Positions 23,565 to 36,005 of a DNA stretch of 64,000 bases are shown here, piece after piece. Origin of the DNA: Vitellaria paradoxa (taxonomy: Eukaryota > Streptophyta > Magnoliopsida > Ericales > Sapotaceae); NCBI GenBank assembly GCA_019916065.1, contig CM034239.1, positions 35,550,419 through 35,614,418 on the forward strand, in the 5' to 3' direction. A program made the position numbers and the translations under genes. The notes below the pieces were generated by a model. The model was not told the origin of the DNA, did not search any database, and saw only the letters and a program-made list of their open reading frames with translations. Each line of letters begins with the position of its first letter. Position 1 is the first letter of the stretch.

Positions 23565-25818
23565 TGTGATGACTCAGATTTTTAATGCTTTGATTAATTG
23601 TTAATTAATATTTAATTTGGTAAAAATAAAATTTTTATTGATTTAAATTTTTGGGAACATAAATTAAATTCAATTTTTATTGTGGATGCATGAAATTAGA
23701 AGTCTAGTCTAATTTGAATTCTAATTCTTTTTCCATTAGGATTCTACCAACTAATAGCGAGTACATGGAATTGGAAGTCTAGTTTGATTTGAATTCTAAT
23801 CCTTTTTCCATTAAGATTCTACCAACTATTAGCCAGTACATGAAGTTGGAAGTCTAGTTTAATTTGAATTCTAATCTTTTTTTTCATTAGGATTCTATCA
23901 ACTAATAGCTAGTCTAGATATACGTGTATATATATATAACATGCGCTCTTCGGCAGTCAAGGTAAAGGGTTAAAAAGAAAGAGAGAGAGAGAGAAAGAGA
24001 GAAAAAAAGATAAGGGGTAGTGGCGGCAGAGGAGAAAAAAAAAATCTAATGTGAATGCTGTGGAGATTACCAGCTTCTTGATGGCCGCGGTGATCTTAAT
24101 CTGATCTGCTGATTGAGTTTTGGGTTTCGTTATGACTTGGGTGTTCTTTCTACAGATTTAATTTGAGGTAAGGGGCGGAACTTTTAAAAGTGATGCATAT
24201 ATATATGTATAAATATTATTTATTTTCTGGGCGAATGACCTGTGGTCTGTATTGTAATTAACAATACATATATGTGTATTAATTGATTAGTCCTCATACA
24301 ATTCGGTGATATGAATATAATGATATATATATATATATATATATATATGTAAATATATATATTAGACTCATCAGATTTTTGTTATTGTGAACATATGATT
24401 GATTAGATCTTTTTTTTCCCTTTAAACTCATAACGTGATTGATTGGAATACGAGGTTCACTTGTTATTTATTTACTTATTTATTTATTTATATTTTTTTA
24501 GTTGGTAAACGTGAATTGTATTGAGTTCCCAAATTTGCTTGGCTACTAGAAGGCAAAAATTTCTATTATATATATATTTGAAGTCTTCAACGATTGGATG
24601 GTATACATATTATTACTTTATATACATATATAGGTTAAAGGTGTGGAAATTAGGTGTCCAGCAAAGCCATTAAATGAATAAAGCAAAGAAACTTTAACTT
24701 TTGTCCTTATAGGATAGTTTGTCTTTTTTGTGAATTTTGTCTTTACATGTTAGTTTGTTCTGAAAGCTTTTGCATTAATTGTAAGAAACATATTTGGTAA
24801 TTTGTTGTGCTGCGATTCTTCGGTAATTATGGTTATTATTATTACATGTTGAGGTTTACGGATTCTTTAAAATATTATGATGAATTCATAAGGATTTAAT
24901 AAATAATGAATTTAAATAAAGAATTTATTTGATGTTTGTTTAAAATGAAAGTGGATGCGTTTTGTTTGGATTTAGGGTACTGAAAATATCGGGTATGCGT
25001 ACCCAAGGGTCGAAAGTCCCGAAACCCGCGCGGGGTTGGTTATCGATTCCAGTAGGCTAGTAACCTACGAACGAGCAGATGCCTAAGGGTGGCATATCAT
25101 ATTCCTAAGACTTCGGTCTAGGAAGCAGACACCGAAGGATGGTGTATATTGGTTGGGTCTTGTTTCTACGAGACAACCAAGCAGACATCGAAGGATGATG
25201 TATATTGGTTGGGTCCTGTTTCTACAGGACAACCAAGCAGCAGTACCTAGAAATCAATTTGTTTTCTTTGATGTGTTATGTGGTGTTACAAGGCAATTAA
25301 TGGTAATGAAAAGATAAATTGATAAATAAATTAAAGTACTTGTTTGAAATTGCTACTTGTGCATAAATATTTCACTTAGTAGCATGCTAGGGCATACTGC
25401 ATTTATATTATTATTATTATTAGGGTTCCGAGCACACGTGGTATTAGTGCTAAACCCCTTACAGCTTGTGATGCAGGTAATGAATTTGAGTCACGTGCTG
25501 GACCTTCTGAGCATAGGAATTAGAGTTTTATTTATTATTTTTTATGTAATGACTCTAGGAAATTATTTTTAACGGATTTTAATAAGCCTCTGTTTGTGAG
25601 GTTATTATTAATTATTTTATTTAGCTTTGGAAGGATATTTGGGCTTAGCTTTGGAGCTTATTGCCTAGTTGATTTTGACTAAGGCATTTATTTCTTTTTA
25701 CATTAATTGCTCCATAGTGTGTGTTTATGGCTCTGATGTGGGATAGGGAATGTTATTAAATGGTGTAATGTGTATTCTTTGGTTCACGTACTAGGGTTGT
25801 GAAACTCGGGGCGTGACA
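23565..25818 (+). repeat. 3' LTR
   Basis: 2254 bp and nearly identical to 17316-19574. Differences seen by eye are one GA unit, one TA unit and one T in a T-run, plus substitutions near 24098 (A for G), 24785 (G for A) and 25744 (T for C). The hairpin chain is repeated without change at 24991-25236. Confidence 0.95.
24991..25236 (+). other. Structured RNA-like hairpin chain in the 3' LTR
   Basis: This is the second copy of the six-hairpin block described at 18746-18991, identical in sequence by eye. In an mRNA starting in the 5' LTR, this copy would lie in or near the 3' untranslated end. Confidence 0.75.
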
Positions 25819-26479
25819 TGAAGTGTAAATATTTTTACCAACTGTATTAACCAAGGCCCTTAGCGGTTGGTAATGTAGTCGGTTGGTAATCTGGTGGTAA
25901 TCCGTTGGTAATCAAGCAGAAAAAGTGTACTAACCAAAATACCAACTGAATTTTTCGGTTGGGAATCTATTGGTAATCTATTAGGAATATATATACCAAC
26001 AGAATAATGTATTCCATTGGTAATCAGTTAGTAATCTAGGGAGAATATATTTACCAACCAAATTAACGACTGAGCTTATCGGCTAGTAATATAATCAGTT
26101 GGTAATCAGTTGGTAATCCAATGAGAAAATATTTTACCAACGTACTTACCAACGGAATGGTTTGGTTGATAATGTCATCAGTTGGTATTTGGTTGGTAAT
26201 AAGGTGAGAAAATATTTTTACCAACCAAATTACCAACTAATTACCAACCAAAAATTTTACAATTTCCATTGAACATAAAAAAAAAAAAAGAAATTTCTAA
26301 TTTCAATATTTTTATAATTAATTTTATATTAAGAAATATTTGTAATTAATTATATATATTTATATATGGCCTGAAATTGTTTCATGATTTATTTGGTTCA
26401 TGTGATACAACCTTTAGATAAGTAAATTCATGCGTTTTTTGATAACAGGGTATGGTTCATACATATTAGGTTCGGTGTT

Positions 26480-26510
<31 letters not shown>

Positions 26511-26797
26511 TGGTTCATACATATTGCATATAATTTAATTGATTAGAAGGAAAAGATTTTATACAATTTATATTGGTAATATTAAATTTTCATATTAATG
26601 AATTAGTAATAAATGCACGTTAGGATTATAATTGTTTAAGACACAAGGTTTAGGGTATATGATTTTCAAAATCGCACAAGTTTAGGTAATCAAATCGTTT
26701 ATGGATTCTAAACTTTACTTCCATTTTTTTAATCTTTTTCCCTGTATATATTTTTTGCTGTAAGAATTCGTGTGTAAACGTCTAAGTTAGTAAGGTC

Positions 26798-27260
26798 CCG
26801 TTTGGTAACGTTTCCGTTTTCTATTTTTCTGTTTATGTTTTCAAAATTTTGTAAATTCGCAACAAAAACATGTTTGATAAATCTGTTTACGTTTTTTTTG
26901 TTTACAAAAAAAAAAAATGAAAACAAAAACAGAAAAACGTAAACAGAAAAAATGTGTTTTCACTCTAATTTTTTTTTTCTGTTACCAATATTTTGTCAAT
27001 TTTAAAACTTTGTCTATTTTTGTAACATAAAATAAAAATAAATTATTTTATTCAAATATTTTTTTAAAGTAAGTTATTCTAATAAATAATGTAATTAAAT
27101 TCTAAAAATTAATTAAATAAATTAATTAATATTATTTTTAATAAATAATAAAACTAAATTAATTAATTTAATGTAATAATTAATTATTGCTAAATTATCT
27201 GAAATAAATATCATAATTAATTTATTTAATTTAATAATTAAATTAATTTATATAAAATTA
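26798..27260. repeat. MITE-like repeat family C, copy 1
   Basis: Starts GGTCCCGTTTGGTAACG and contains CTGTTTATGTTTTCAAAATTT, AACAAAAACATGTTTGATAAA and a self-complementary GTTTACG / CGTAAAC pair, followed by ATATTTTGTCAATTTTAA and long TTAATTAA-type sequence. The same landmarks in the same order occur from about 29950 onward, outside the CACTA element. Confidence 0.55.
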
Positions 27261-28439
27261 TCGAACCTAAGAGCTTAAGGTAGTAAAGCTTAAAAATCGA
27301 AAAAAAACCCAGTGTATAAGTGATATGTAACAAAATTTAGACAAGAACGAAAAAAAAGTTATTTTTTTAATTAATACTAACTAGTTACTAAAATGTTAAC
27401 ATTTTAATTTTTTGTTAATTTAATATTTTTACCCTTTTAAAGCTTAAACAATTTTTAAAACAAAAAAAATAAATTTAATAATTTAAGAAAAAAAGTTAAA
27501 AAGGTTAGTGACTAGTTTTTTTGACTAAATGTTATCTTAATTATAAAAAAAAATTATTTGCCAAAAGAAAAAGGTCAAAAAAATTTGTTTGTAAATTTTA
27601 ATTGATTTTGCCAACTAAACACCACCTAAATGTGTGGTGCTTGGTTTAAAAAAAAAAAAAAAATTAGTGTGAAAATATAATAAAAGTTAGAAAAATTAAT
27701 AAAATTTAGAATAATTGTTTAGTGTAATTTAATATTAATTATATTAAAGTAACATTATTTTAAATTTAAAAATAAAAATAACAAATATTATTTATTAATT
27801 TTAAGTAATTTTATTTCTTTATCTTTTTAGAACTTATTTCCAAATATAGTCACCTAAAATATTTTTTTTATTAGAAATAAATTCTTAAAATAGTTTTCAA
27901 AAATTTTACTTTTTAAAAATAATTTTCTAAAACTAAAACTAAATGCGACCAAATTATTTTTAAGAATATATATATAAAATGAAGAAAAATATATATATAG
28001 TGAGCCATGATATAACTAAATTAAAGATATGTATTAAATATGTGCTACAGATACGAATTGGAGGAAAATAAAAAAATATTTAAAATTATTTTTAGTTAAA
28101 TATAATAGTTATTCATAAATTATTTACTAAATATCTATATAGTTTCATGTATTGTTTATGATTTCAAATTATTGAAACAAAAGTTAACATAATTAAATAA
28201 AAATAATAATTTTTTTATCACTTTTGCTAACTAATTAGTCTATAAAGGGGCACTTCTTGCAACCAATTGGTTAGCAAAAGTATTAAAAAATTATAACAAA
28301 AAAGTTAAAGTAATTAAATAAAAATCATAATTTTTTTATCATTTTTGGTGACCAATTGGTCGCTAAGGGGTACCGTTGCCAACCAACTGGTCGTCAAAAG
28401 TGATAAAAGTTTGTTAATATATACAAAAAAGTGTAAAAT

Positions 28440-28530
28440 ATATATACAAATAATAGCTTGGCCTAGTAGCCAACCACATGAACTTCCAAATAAATGGCAC
28501 GAGTTCGAATCTCAGCAGCAACAATCAAAA
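28440..28530 (+). other. tRNA-related (SINE-head-like) A and B box pair
   Basis: TAGCTTGGCCTAGTAGCC (about 28454) resembles an RNA polymerase III A box. GAGTTCGAATCTC (about 28501) is close to the B-box consensus GGTTCGAATCC. Spacing of about 45 nt suits a tRNA or SINE promoter. No tRNA cloverleaf can be drawn and no SINE body is recognised. Confidence 0.3.
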
Positions 28531-28564
28531 TCTAAAAAATATAGATTTAACATGTGATGCGCAA

Positions 28565-28760
28565 TCGTAGGTTGACACGTGGTGGAATCATAGGTCGACA
28601 CGTGGCAGAATTATAGGTCGACACATGGCATAACACAAGTTGCCATGTGACATGATGACATGTCAGTAAATGATGCCACGTGAATAATAGGTCGACACGT
28701 GGCATAAGACAAATTGCCATGTGGCATGATGACATGTCAGCAAATGATGTCACGTGGCGC
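28565..28760. repeat. Tandem array of G-box/ABRE-like sites (five CACGTG)
   Basis: GGTCGACACGTGGCA-type units are repeated, with a longer 74-bp unit seen twice (GACAC at 28620 and 28694). CACGTG cores lie at 28576, 28599, 28677, 28696 and 28751, and a CACATG variant at 28622. Several match ACACGTGGC, the plant ABA-responsive element consensus bound by bZIP factors. The array sits between the CACTA body and its right subterminal repeats. Confidence 0.8.
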
Positions 28761-29170
28761 CACATTTGAATTTTTATTTTTTTAGCAGTTGGTAATTACC
28801 AAATACATTTCGGTTGGTATATTACCAACTGACATTTCGGTGGGCAAAATACCAACTCGGTTGGCAATTACCAACTGAAGAATCAGTTGGCAATAATAAC
28901 TTCGGTTAGTAATTACCAACCAAAATTTTGAAACTTAATTTCATACTAATAAGAAATTACTAACAGAGTTATTTAATTTACTAACCAAAATTCAGTTGGT
29001 AATTACCAACCGACCTTAAAAATTTTGGTTAATAAACATTACCAACTAGGGTTTTTGCTACCGACCAAAATCGGTTGGTAATCAGTTGGTAATCCATGAT
29101 TACCAACCAAATTTAACTTATTACCAACTGATTTTGTCAGTTGGTAATCAGTTTTTTTCTAGTAGTGATA

Positions 29171-29935
29171 CTTAAAAATTTCAATCTTCATAGGTTTTTT
29201 ATTTCCATTAACCCTTAGGAAACCTACCAATAATTTTTTTTTTCAACATATTAAAATTTAAGAAACCTTTCTTGAATGTTTTCTAGAAGATTCCAAGTTC
29301 TAACAGCATTTAAAAAAATTTTCAACTTTAATTTTTGCAACGGACCATCTTAAACACCAACGGATCCTAGCGAGCTTCCCAATGAAATATAAATTTGCAG
29401 CTGCTTCATGCTTAGACTTTGGCTTCTTCATCGTACTGTATTCCAAATTCCAAAAACTCTGATCCTATATTTTATGGTATCTTAATTAATGTTTGAGAAT
29501 ATAGAATTAAACTCATTATTTTACCAGCCAACTGCCAATTTTAAGTTAAAATCTAACGGCATATAATGGGATTACTGACATGAATGCCCTAAGTGCTAAA
29601 CACAATCTTAATTTAATTAAAACTGTGTGGGGGCAAAATAAACCCTTTACACGTAGTCACCACAGATTTCGCTTTCACTGAGCGGCAAACAAAGAAAATA
29701 GTGAAGAAAATAGGTTGGGAGGAGTTCCACTGGTGGGTTCACAGAAACTCAAGTCAATTAAAATTTCAGAGTTACCGTAACGAGGGAGAATTCTATAAAC
29801 AATAGTGAGTCTACCTTACTTAATGAATTTTTTTAACTTTTTATAGATCAGGAAAAGTATAAATTAGCGGAGAATAAATTTAACAATAAAATTATACTAA
29901 TTCCACTAATTTACTCATTTTTGTAGTAATGATGG
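29171..29935. other. Intergenic stretch, nothing recognised
   Basis: AT-rich sequence between the second CACTA element and a family C repeat. No reading frame, RNA gene or repeat structure is supported. Confidence 0.4.
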
Positions 29936-30860
29936 TAACCGTTTATTTTACATTAAAGTTTTGTTTAGTAATGTTTTTGTTTTTCTATTTTTTTTTTTGT
30001 TTATGTTTTAAAAATTTTGTGAATTAGCAACAGAAACATATTTGTTAAATTTGTTTATGTTTTTTGCTTCTAAGAAAAATGAAAACTTAAACAAAAAAAT
30101 GTAAATAAAAAAGGTATTTTCACTCTTTTTTTTCTATTGTAAATATTTTGTCAATTTTAATACCTTGTTCATTTTTTTTACATCATATTAAAATAAATTA
30201 TTTTATTAAACTAAAATTATTTTTAATAAATAATATAATTAAATTAAATTAATTAAATTAATATGTGTTATATATTATTAATTTATTTCTAACAAATAAA
30301 TTAAATTAGTTAATTTAATTAATAGGAAATATATATTATGTTATTTTTAATAAATAATAAAATAAAATAAATTAATTTAATTTAATAAGTAATTTAATTA
30401 ATATAAATTTATTTTATTAAATTATTTTTAATAAATATTATAATTTAATTTAATTTAACTTAACTAATTATTTAAAATAATTATTTATTTTAAATATATT
30501 TTATTAAATTATTTTTAATAAACATCTTATTTAAATTATTTAAATTATTATGAAATATACTTTATTCAATTATCCTAGAAAATAATATAATTAAATTATA
30601 ATTAATATATTTTATATTTACCGGATTAAATGATATAATACTTATATATTTTATTCAATTGTTTTTAATAAATAATATAATTAAATTAAATTAACATAAA
30701 ATATATTTTTTAAATTCAATTAATTTTTAAAAAACTAATAAATTAAATATTTGATCAAAATAAAAAATTAGTAATTGTAAATAAAATTGTATTCTCAAAT
30801 GCAGTTTTAATTCTCATTTTAGAGAAAAAAAAAAGTTAACAAAAAATAAAAAACGGTCTC
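29936..30860. repeat. MITE-like repeat family C, copy 2 with AT-rich body
   Basis: Landmarks GTTTAGTAATGTTTTTGTTT, GTTTATGTTTTAAAAATTTT, AGCAACAGAAACATATTTGTTAAA and ATATTTTGTCAATTTTAA match copy 1 at 26798. The body is a long TTAATTTAATTAA-type stretch. The far end near 30830-30860 has AAAAAACGGTC, which could pair with the GGTC-CGTTT start seen in copy 1. Confidence 0.5.
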
Positions 30861-30974
30861 TTAATATGTGTAGTTATTTATAGAGTAGTAGATGGGATGT
30901 GCATGTTTGAGAAATATATGTAATTGTTACTTCTTGTTTCCATTGACAAAACAATTAACTCACTAAATTATAAT

Positions 30975-31165
30975 GGGCCCGTTTGGTTTGTAAAAATTTG
31001 CTGAAAATTTTCAAAAATCTCTATAAATCTCTGTTAACTTTATATTACATCAACTTTTTTCTCTCACTGCACGCATTACGAACTCCCCCCAAATCACAAT
31101 TTATCTCAATTTATTTCATTTTTTCTTATAATTTTACCTTATAATTAGGATTGAATTAGGACTAG
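30975..31165 (-). repeat. MITE-like repeat family B, diverged copy
   Basis: Starts GGGCCCGTTTGGTTTGTAAA. It contains AAATCTCTGTTAACTTTATAT and CACTGCACGCATTACGAACT, and ends in TTTATCTCAATTTATTTCA. The order matches the copies at 41405 and 47160 and the 50.2-51.0 kb block. Confidence 0.6.
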
Positions 31166-31169
31166 AACT

Positions 31170-34100
31170 TAAATCTTTCACTCGCGACGAATCTATAATT
31201 GAATTTGATACGTTTGTACTCAAGGTAACTGTCACGTGTCCTCAAGAACTATGTTACATATTCAAATATATTTTTTTTGTATTATCAAAAACATATATTA
31301 ATTTTTTTGTGCTATTTATTGCTGTTTTACACACACACGTGCGCGAGCGTATATTTTCTAGAAGCCTTAAATCTAGAATAACTTGGTAATATTGGTTTTG
31401 AAATTTTAAAACGATATTGCTAATAATAATAATAATAATCCCTGATGCAAAAGCCTCTCTTCATGCATGTCAGTGTTGGGAGTGAATTCAACTATTACGA
31501 ATTTTCCTTCCCTCTCATATAACTCATTTTCAAGCCCCACCCCCATGATGGAACTACTTTTTCTCAGTCGAAAATCATTTCATTGCAAAAACAAAATAAA
31601 AGTCAATTAGATCAGCGAGACTTTTTTAAAATAATTTTTGTTGTCGTTAGTCTTTTTTGTTTTTGGAAGTGGGATCCTCCCCCTAGTGGTCAGCCATGGT
31701 TGTTGTGAAGTAAACCTGACATATACCTTCAATTTAATTAAATTCTTTTCAGTGGAATAGTCAAATTAACTGATATTTTTATTATTAGGTTATCTAACTT
31801 TATCGTTGATTGACGTGTTCAAATTGATGCCACATAAGTGCGTCAACCAGTGGGGTTTAGAGAGAGAAACCTTTTACCCGTCCATGTTTCCATCCCATCA
31901 CCGATATCTTAATTAATTATTCTCGTCCCCATCTAAATGCGGACCATCATGAGAGCCAGCTGATATTGATCTAAACCATTAAATTTTGATCTAATTATTT
32001 ACACCTTATGTTTATGACGTTGAAACAAATGTCAACCCTCAATTCTTAACCCAATTCATGCTTATATATGTTTATATATAAAAATTATTTATTTAATTAA
32101 AAAAATATTATGATATATTTATTAAAGATAACAATTTTACAAATTTCGAATCATATAAGTTATATGTTAATATATGCTGTTATAACATATAAATGAAAAT
32201 TAATTAATATACAATTGGTTATGTAAACTGGCATACATATTGGGGTAGGGATTAACATCCTTGTGCCCATCCTTCTGATCATGAATAGTATTTCCATATC
32301 TGCTTTAAAGGAAAGAGATGATATATAGATACATCGATTGGATACATATATTTGCCATGTCTAAAGTAACTTTTTTATTTTTTTTAAACTTTATTAGCCA
32401 ATTATTAGGTTAAGCTTGAGAAGCAAAAAAAAGTTAACTGTTTTGTAATTAATTATTAACTAATTATTAAAAAATTAATTTTTTATTTGAAAAGGAAAAA
32501 AATAAAATAAGACTTTTAATACTTGATTTTTTAAATTTTTGTTAATTTAACATATTTATGTTCGATGGTTTAAAAAAAATTTCAATATAAAAAGAAATTT
32601 TAGTTACTTTAAGAAAAGTTAAAAAGTCGGAACTAAATATTTCACGTGTTCCCATTTTTAGGAAGTCCACCGCACCCATAGCATTGCCCTGCTCAAAATG
32701 CATTTTAATTCATTTTCTCACCCCAACCGTGAAACTTGCCATGCTTTCACTTCTGGTGCAGCAGGTTCATTGGACACACAGTATGATTGTAAATTGGAAT
32801 CCTCTAAGTGTCGCTCTAAACTCGGAATGCTGTTTAGCATACCGGTATAGTACTTGTCAAAAAATCTTGATAGAATTTTAGTAAAACAAAGAGTGTGCGT
32901 ACCATGTACTTAAAAGAAAAGTGTATATATAGAGGTGTGAGACCTATATGGATACAATTATACTTCCCTTCAAATTATATTATGTCACATATACTGTAAA
33001 TTCTAAGATCAATTTTCATGATTAGTTATCAAAACTATTATGCAATAGGTAACATTTTAACAAGTAAAAATCACGGAATATATTAGAATACGGTTACACA
33101 TGTGATTATGACGCAAGCAATCTTATCTCTAATATATCGATCGATTAGATTAACCGAAGTCCCTATTGTTCGGTGGGATTGAGTCTTACTCACGTTCGCT
33201 CGGATAACCCTGTTTAGTCGGATGCACCCTATCACCTAGAATACCCGATCAGCCACACAATTTGAGTGGACCAACCAAACCATACAATCCTAGTCAACTA
33301 ATCATGTACTTGACTTCGATTTATGTCCAATTTTCATGGCCCCATCGATCGCTAATCACGCCACCCGTGGACTAGTCTGCCTCGGCTGTGATTGGAACTT
33401 TGATTTGCCCTCCTGTAAACTCTCGTAATTGTTAGCAAATTGACATATTTTTAGAAAAAAGTTCCGGCAGGACTTGGCATGGCCTATTTCAGTTTGTAGC
33501 TAGACCTGAAGGTTTCGGGCTGAAAGGGAAGGCTTGTGTTGAATTTGGGAGTAGAAAACACGTTCAGTCTTACCTCTACTCGCTCCATTCCCATTCAAAA
33601 CCCAGCCAAGAGTATATCGTGGGTGAGAGTGGAAATGAATTGAATTTTTTTAAATTATTTGAATTCGGCCAAAAAAAAAAGAGGACAAAAAAACTTGATC
33701 CAAAGTTGATTTATAACTAAAATGAGTTCGAATCAAGATCCGATCCATTTGTAACTAATTTAGAATCATGCCTGAGCTTGATCCTTTAAAAGTCTTGCTC
33801 GAAACCTGCAAATTGACTTGATAAAATAATATATATATATATATATATATATTTATTTAACATTTCAATTTTTAGTCATATATTTTATAATATTTTATTC
33901 TTTATATTTTATTTACTATATTTAAACTAAAACGAGGTTGTTTTGATTTAATCAATTTATTCATGAACAGATTTTGAATCTAAATTATTTTTTATTGTGC
34001 CAAACTCAAGCTTATATAAAAATTTGAATTCGACCTCGAATTCAATATAAATAATTCGAGCTAAGTTTCAATAAGTTAAAATTTAGTTCGACTCGGCTTA

Positions 34101-35734
34101 TTTCTATCCCTAATTATGGGTGTCTTTTTCATTTTTATTTTCATTTTCATTTTTTTTTTGAGGGGGGCTGGGAAGGGGTTAAGTTAAATCACAATTTGAG
34201 AGACCTAAAATTACATTTCGCCCTTTAGTTACATATAAAAACCCATTATTAGTTAAATTTTTACACTCATTCAAAGCACGAGGTGTAACTTTAAAATCTT
34301 AACACTTCGTTTATGAACATTCATCCGTTAGAATTGATTTGCTTTGATTTAATTTGGTAAATAAAATTTTATATTTGAAATACATTTGAATTTAAAAATT
34401 AAATTGATTTAATTTAAGAAAAATATTAAATTTGATAATATTAATAGAAAGTAAAAAATATGGTAAATATGATATATGAGAATAAATTTGTTCACTTATT
34501 TAAATAACTTAAAAAAATGAATTCTCATCAAATTTTATTATTTTGAATTGGATTTCAAATGATATAAGAATTCTAAAATTTAAGTTATCAAATGAAATCA
34601 AATAAAACTTATAAAATTTTAGTTTAATTTTAACAATAAGAATTGTTGAGAATTTTTATTAAATAAAATTAAATCTCATCAATTTACCATTCCAAGCGGA
34701 TTGTAAAGTTGTGACTAGAAAATTGTGAGAATAGATAAATAAGCTTTGAATTGCATATTCAACTTTATGGGCCTAAAGTTGCTTCTTAGCCTGTAATTAC
34801 ATGCTAATTAATCCCATTACTTTATATGCATTTAAAGGTTGAGCTGACCCCTAATAATTATTGATCTTATCCCAAAGTTTTGAGAATAAAATGGGGTAAG
34901 ATAAATAAGTCAGATCATAAATTGTTTAACTTTGACTTACAAATTTTGTAATTTTTAGAATTTGTTTAAATTTGAGTTATAATATTTCAATGTGATTTTA
35001 AATGAGTTTTAATTTAAGGAAAAACTCTACAAGTTCCGTCGTATATACTTAAACTTATTAAATTGAGTTTGAACCAAATTTAGAGAATAAAATATAAGTG
35101 TTTAAAATTGTGTTTTAAGTTCGACTTGGAAATTTCATTACTAGTGAATTCCAAATGAGATTTTGAGTACCAGTGCAAAAATCGAGTATAAGTGGCGTGA
35201 GGGTATAAAAAATAGTAGTGTCAACTAAACTTATTTAAAAGAGTCTAAAAATTTGAAAAATACAGGACTATAAGAGAAATTAGATGAAGAGAATCCTCGA
35301 CTAAAAATTGTTCGATAATAAAGCCAAAAAAAGTTCAAAAGAGAATAATGGATGAACTAGAAGTGCTTAGTTAGCAATAGCCAGTATACTTAATTTTTTG
35401 AACTAAATCTTATATTTATAGTAAGAGAGAATAATTAAACAACTGAAAAAATAATTAAAAAGTAATATTATTATAATCTTTATGCACGTGCGTGCGCACA
35501 CACACGTATAAAATAATTTACTTTATATTTAATACTCATTAATTAGTATTATAATTGGCATTAAATAATGGGTGTGATGTTATAATAAGAAATATTTCAA
35601 TATCACATCGTGTCAATCATTTGTTGTGTAAGAAACTTACTAGGTGAACTAAAAAAATTATAATAAATAAATTGAATTTATTTCATTATAGCCTTTATAG
35701 TTATAATTAACTAGCATTTATTACTCTCGATGGG
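31170..35734. other. Intergenic stretch, no gene recognised
   Basis: Mostly AT-rich sequence. A more GC-balanced part at about 33100-33620 has no long open frame and matches nothing I recognise. An AT microsatellite lies at about 33828-33851. A repeat-like stretch at 33690-34115, with GAATTCGACCTCGAATTC-type and GTTCGACTCGGCTTATT phrases, resembles common plant dispersed repeats. Short open frames are scattered and unsupported. Confidence 0.45.
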
Positions 35735-36005
35735 GAACGACTAGAGTGATCAGGGACTGAAGGAGCCCATTATTGCCGAGCACTCTCCTGCTCGGGGCTA
35801 TATGCTAGGAGATGTTGCCATCCACGCGTGTTCAGGAGTATTAACAGCTGGAATATGTTGATTTGAACATTTCGAGCATCTCTCGGCTTTATTTCCAATC
35901 GGCCACCAGACCACCCACTGCGCTTGTCTCATGCAGTGGCTTTGGCTTCGTCGAAAACCGGTGAAGAAATAGCAACGGCACCTAATGGGAATTTACGCAC
36001 ATTCT
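35735..36005. other. Unexplained GC-rich island upstream of MIR160
   Basis: About 270 bp with clearly higher GC than the surroundings, 460-730 bp upstream of the probable MIR160 TATA box. It contains a perfect hairpin CCGAGCA-CTCTCC-TGCTCGG (35776-35795). No long open frame is present. It may be a conserved promoter region or a fragment of a mobile element. Confidence 0.4.

Larger units (their letters stand above)
17316..25818 (+). mobile_element. Young non-autonomous LTR retrotransposon (LARD-like, Ty3/gypsy ends)
   Basis: Two LTRs of 2259 and 2254 bp flank a 3990-bp internal region (19575-23564). The 5-bp TGAAG lies on each side (17311-17315 and 25819-25823). LTRs begin TGTGATGACTC and end GGGGCGTGACA. 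A tRNA-iMet-type primer site and a purine tract are in place. The internal region has no gag or pol reading frame, only an ATG-like start near 19673 and the phrase TTTCGAGGACGAAAT near 23528 that normally lies at the end of gypsy pol. By eye the LTRs differ by about three substitutions and three microsatellite or homopolymer length changes, so the insertion is recent. Large LTRs with a non-coding interior fit the LARD class, mobilised by a related autonomous gypsy element. Confidence 0.94.
16695..29167 (+). mobile_element. Second CACTA element, non-autonomous, with a nested LTR element
   Basis: The left end reads CACTACTAGAAAAAAGTTGA, and the right end in reverse complement reads CACTACTAGAAAAAAACTGA. 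Both continue into TTACCAACTGA, giving inverted repeats of about 30 bp with only two or so differences. ATA at 16692-16694 is repeated at 29168-29170, a 3-bp target duplication. Dense subterminal repeats of the type GGTTGGTAAT / ATTACCAACC occupy 16700-17315, 25824-26260 and 28780-29160. No transposase is visible, so it depends on a partner in trans. Removing the LTR element at 17316-25818 plus one TGAAG leaves a CACTA of about 4.0 kb. Confidence 0.94.

Noticed and set aside
28454..28515. tRNA gene suggested by A-box and B-box-like motifs
   Set aside because: No acceptor, anticodon or T stems can be formed. It is kept only as a low-confidence SINE-head-like site.
28547..28765. 72-codon minus-strand frame with repeated His/Cys/Met phrases
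   Set aside because: It is a translation of the tandem CACGTG array; the repeats are in the DNA, not in a protein.
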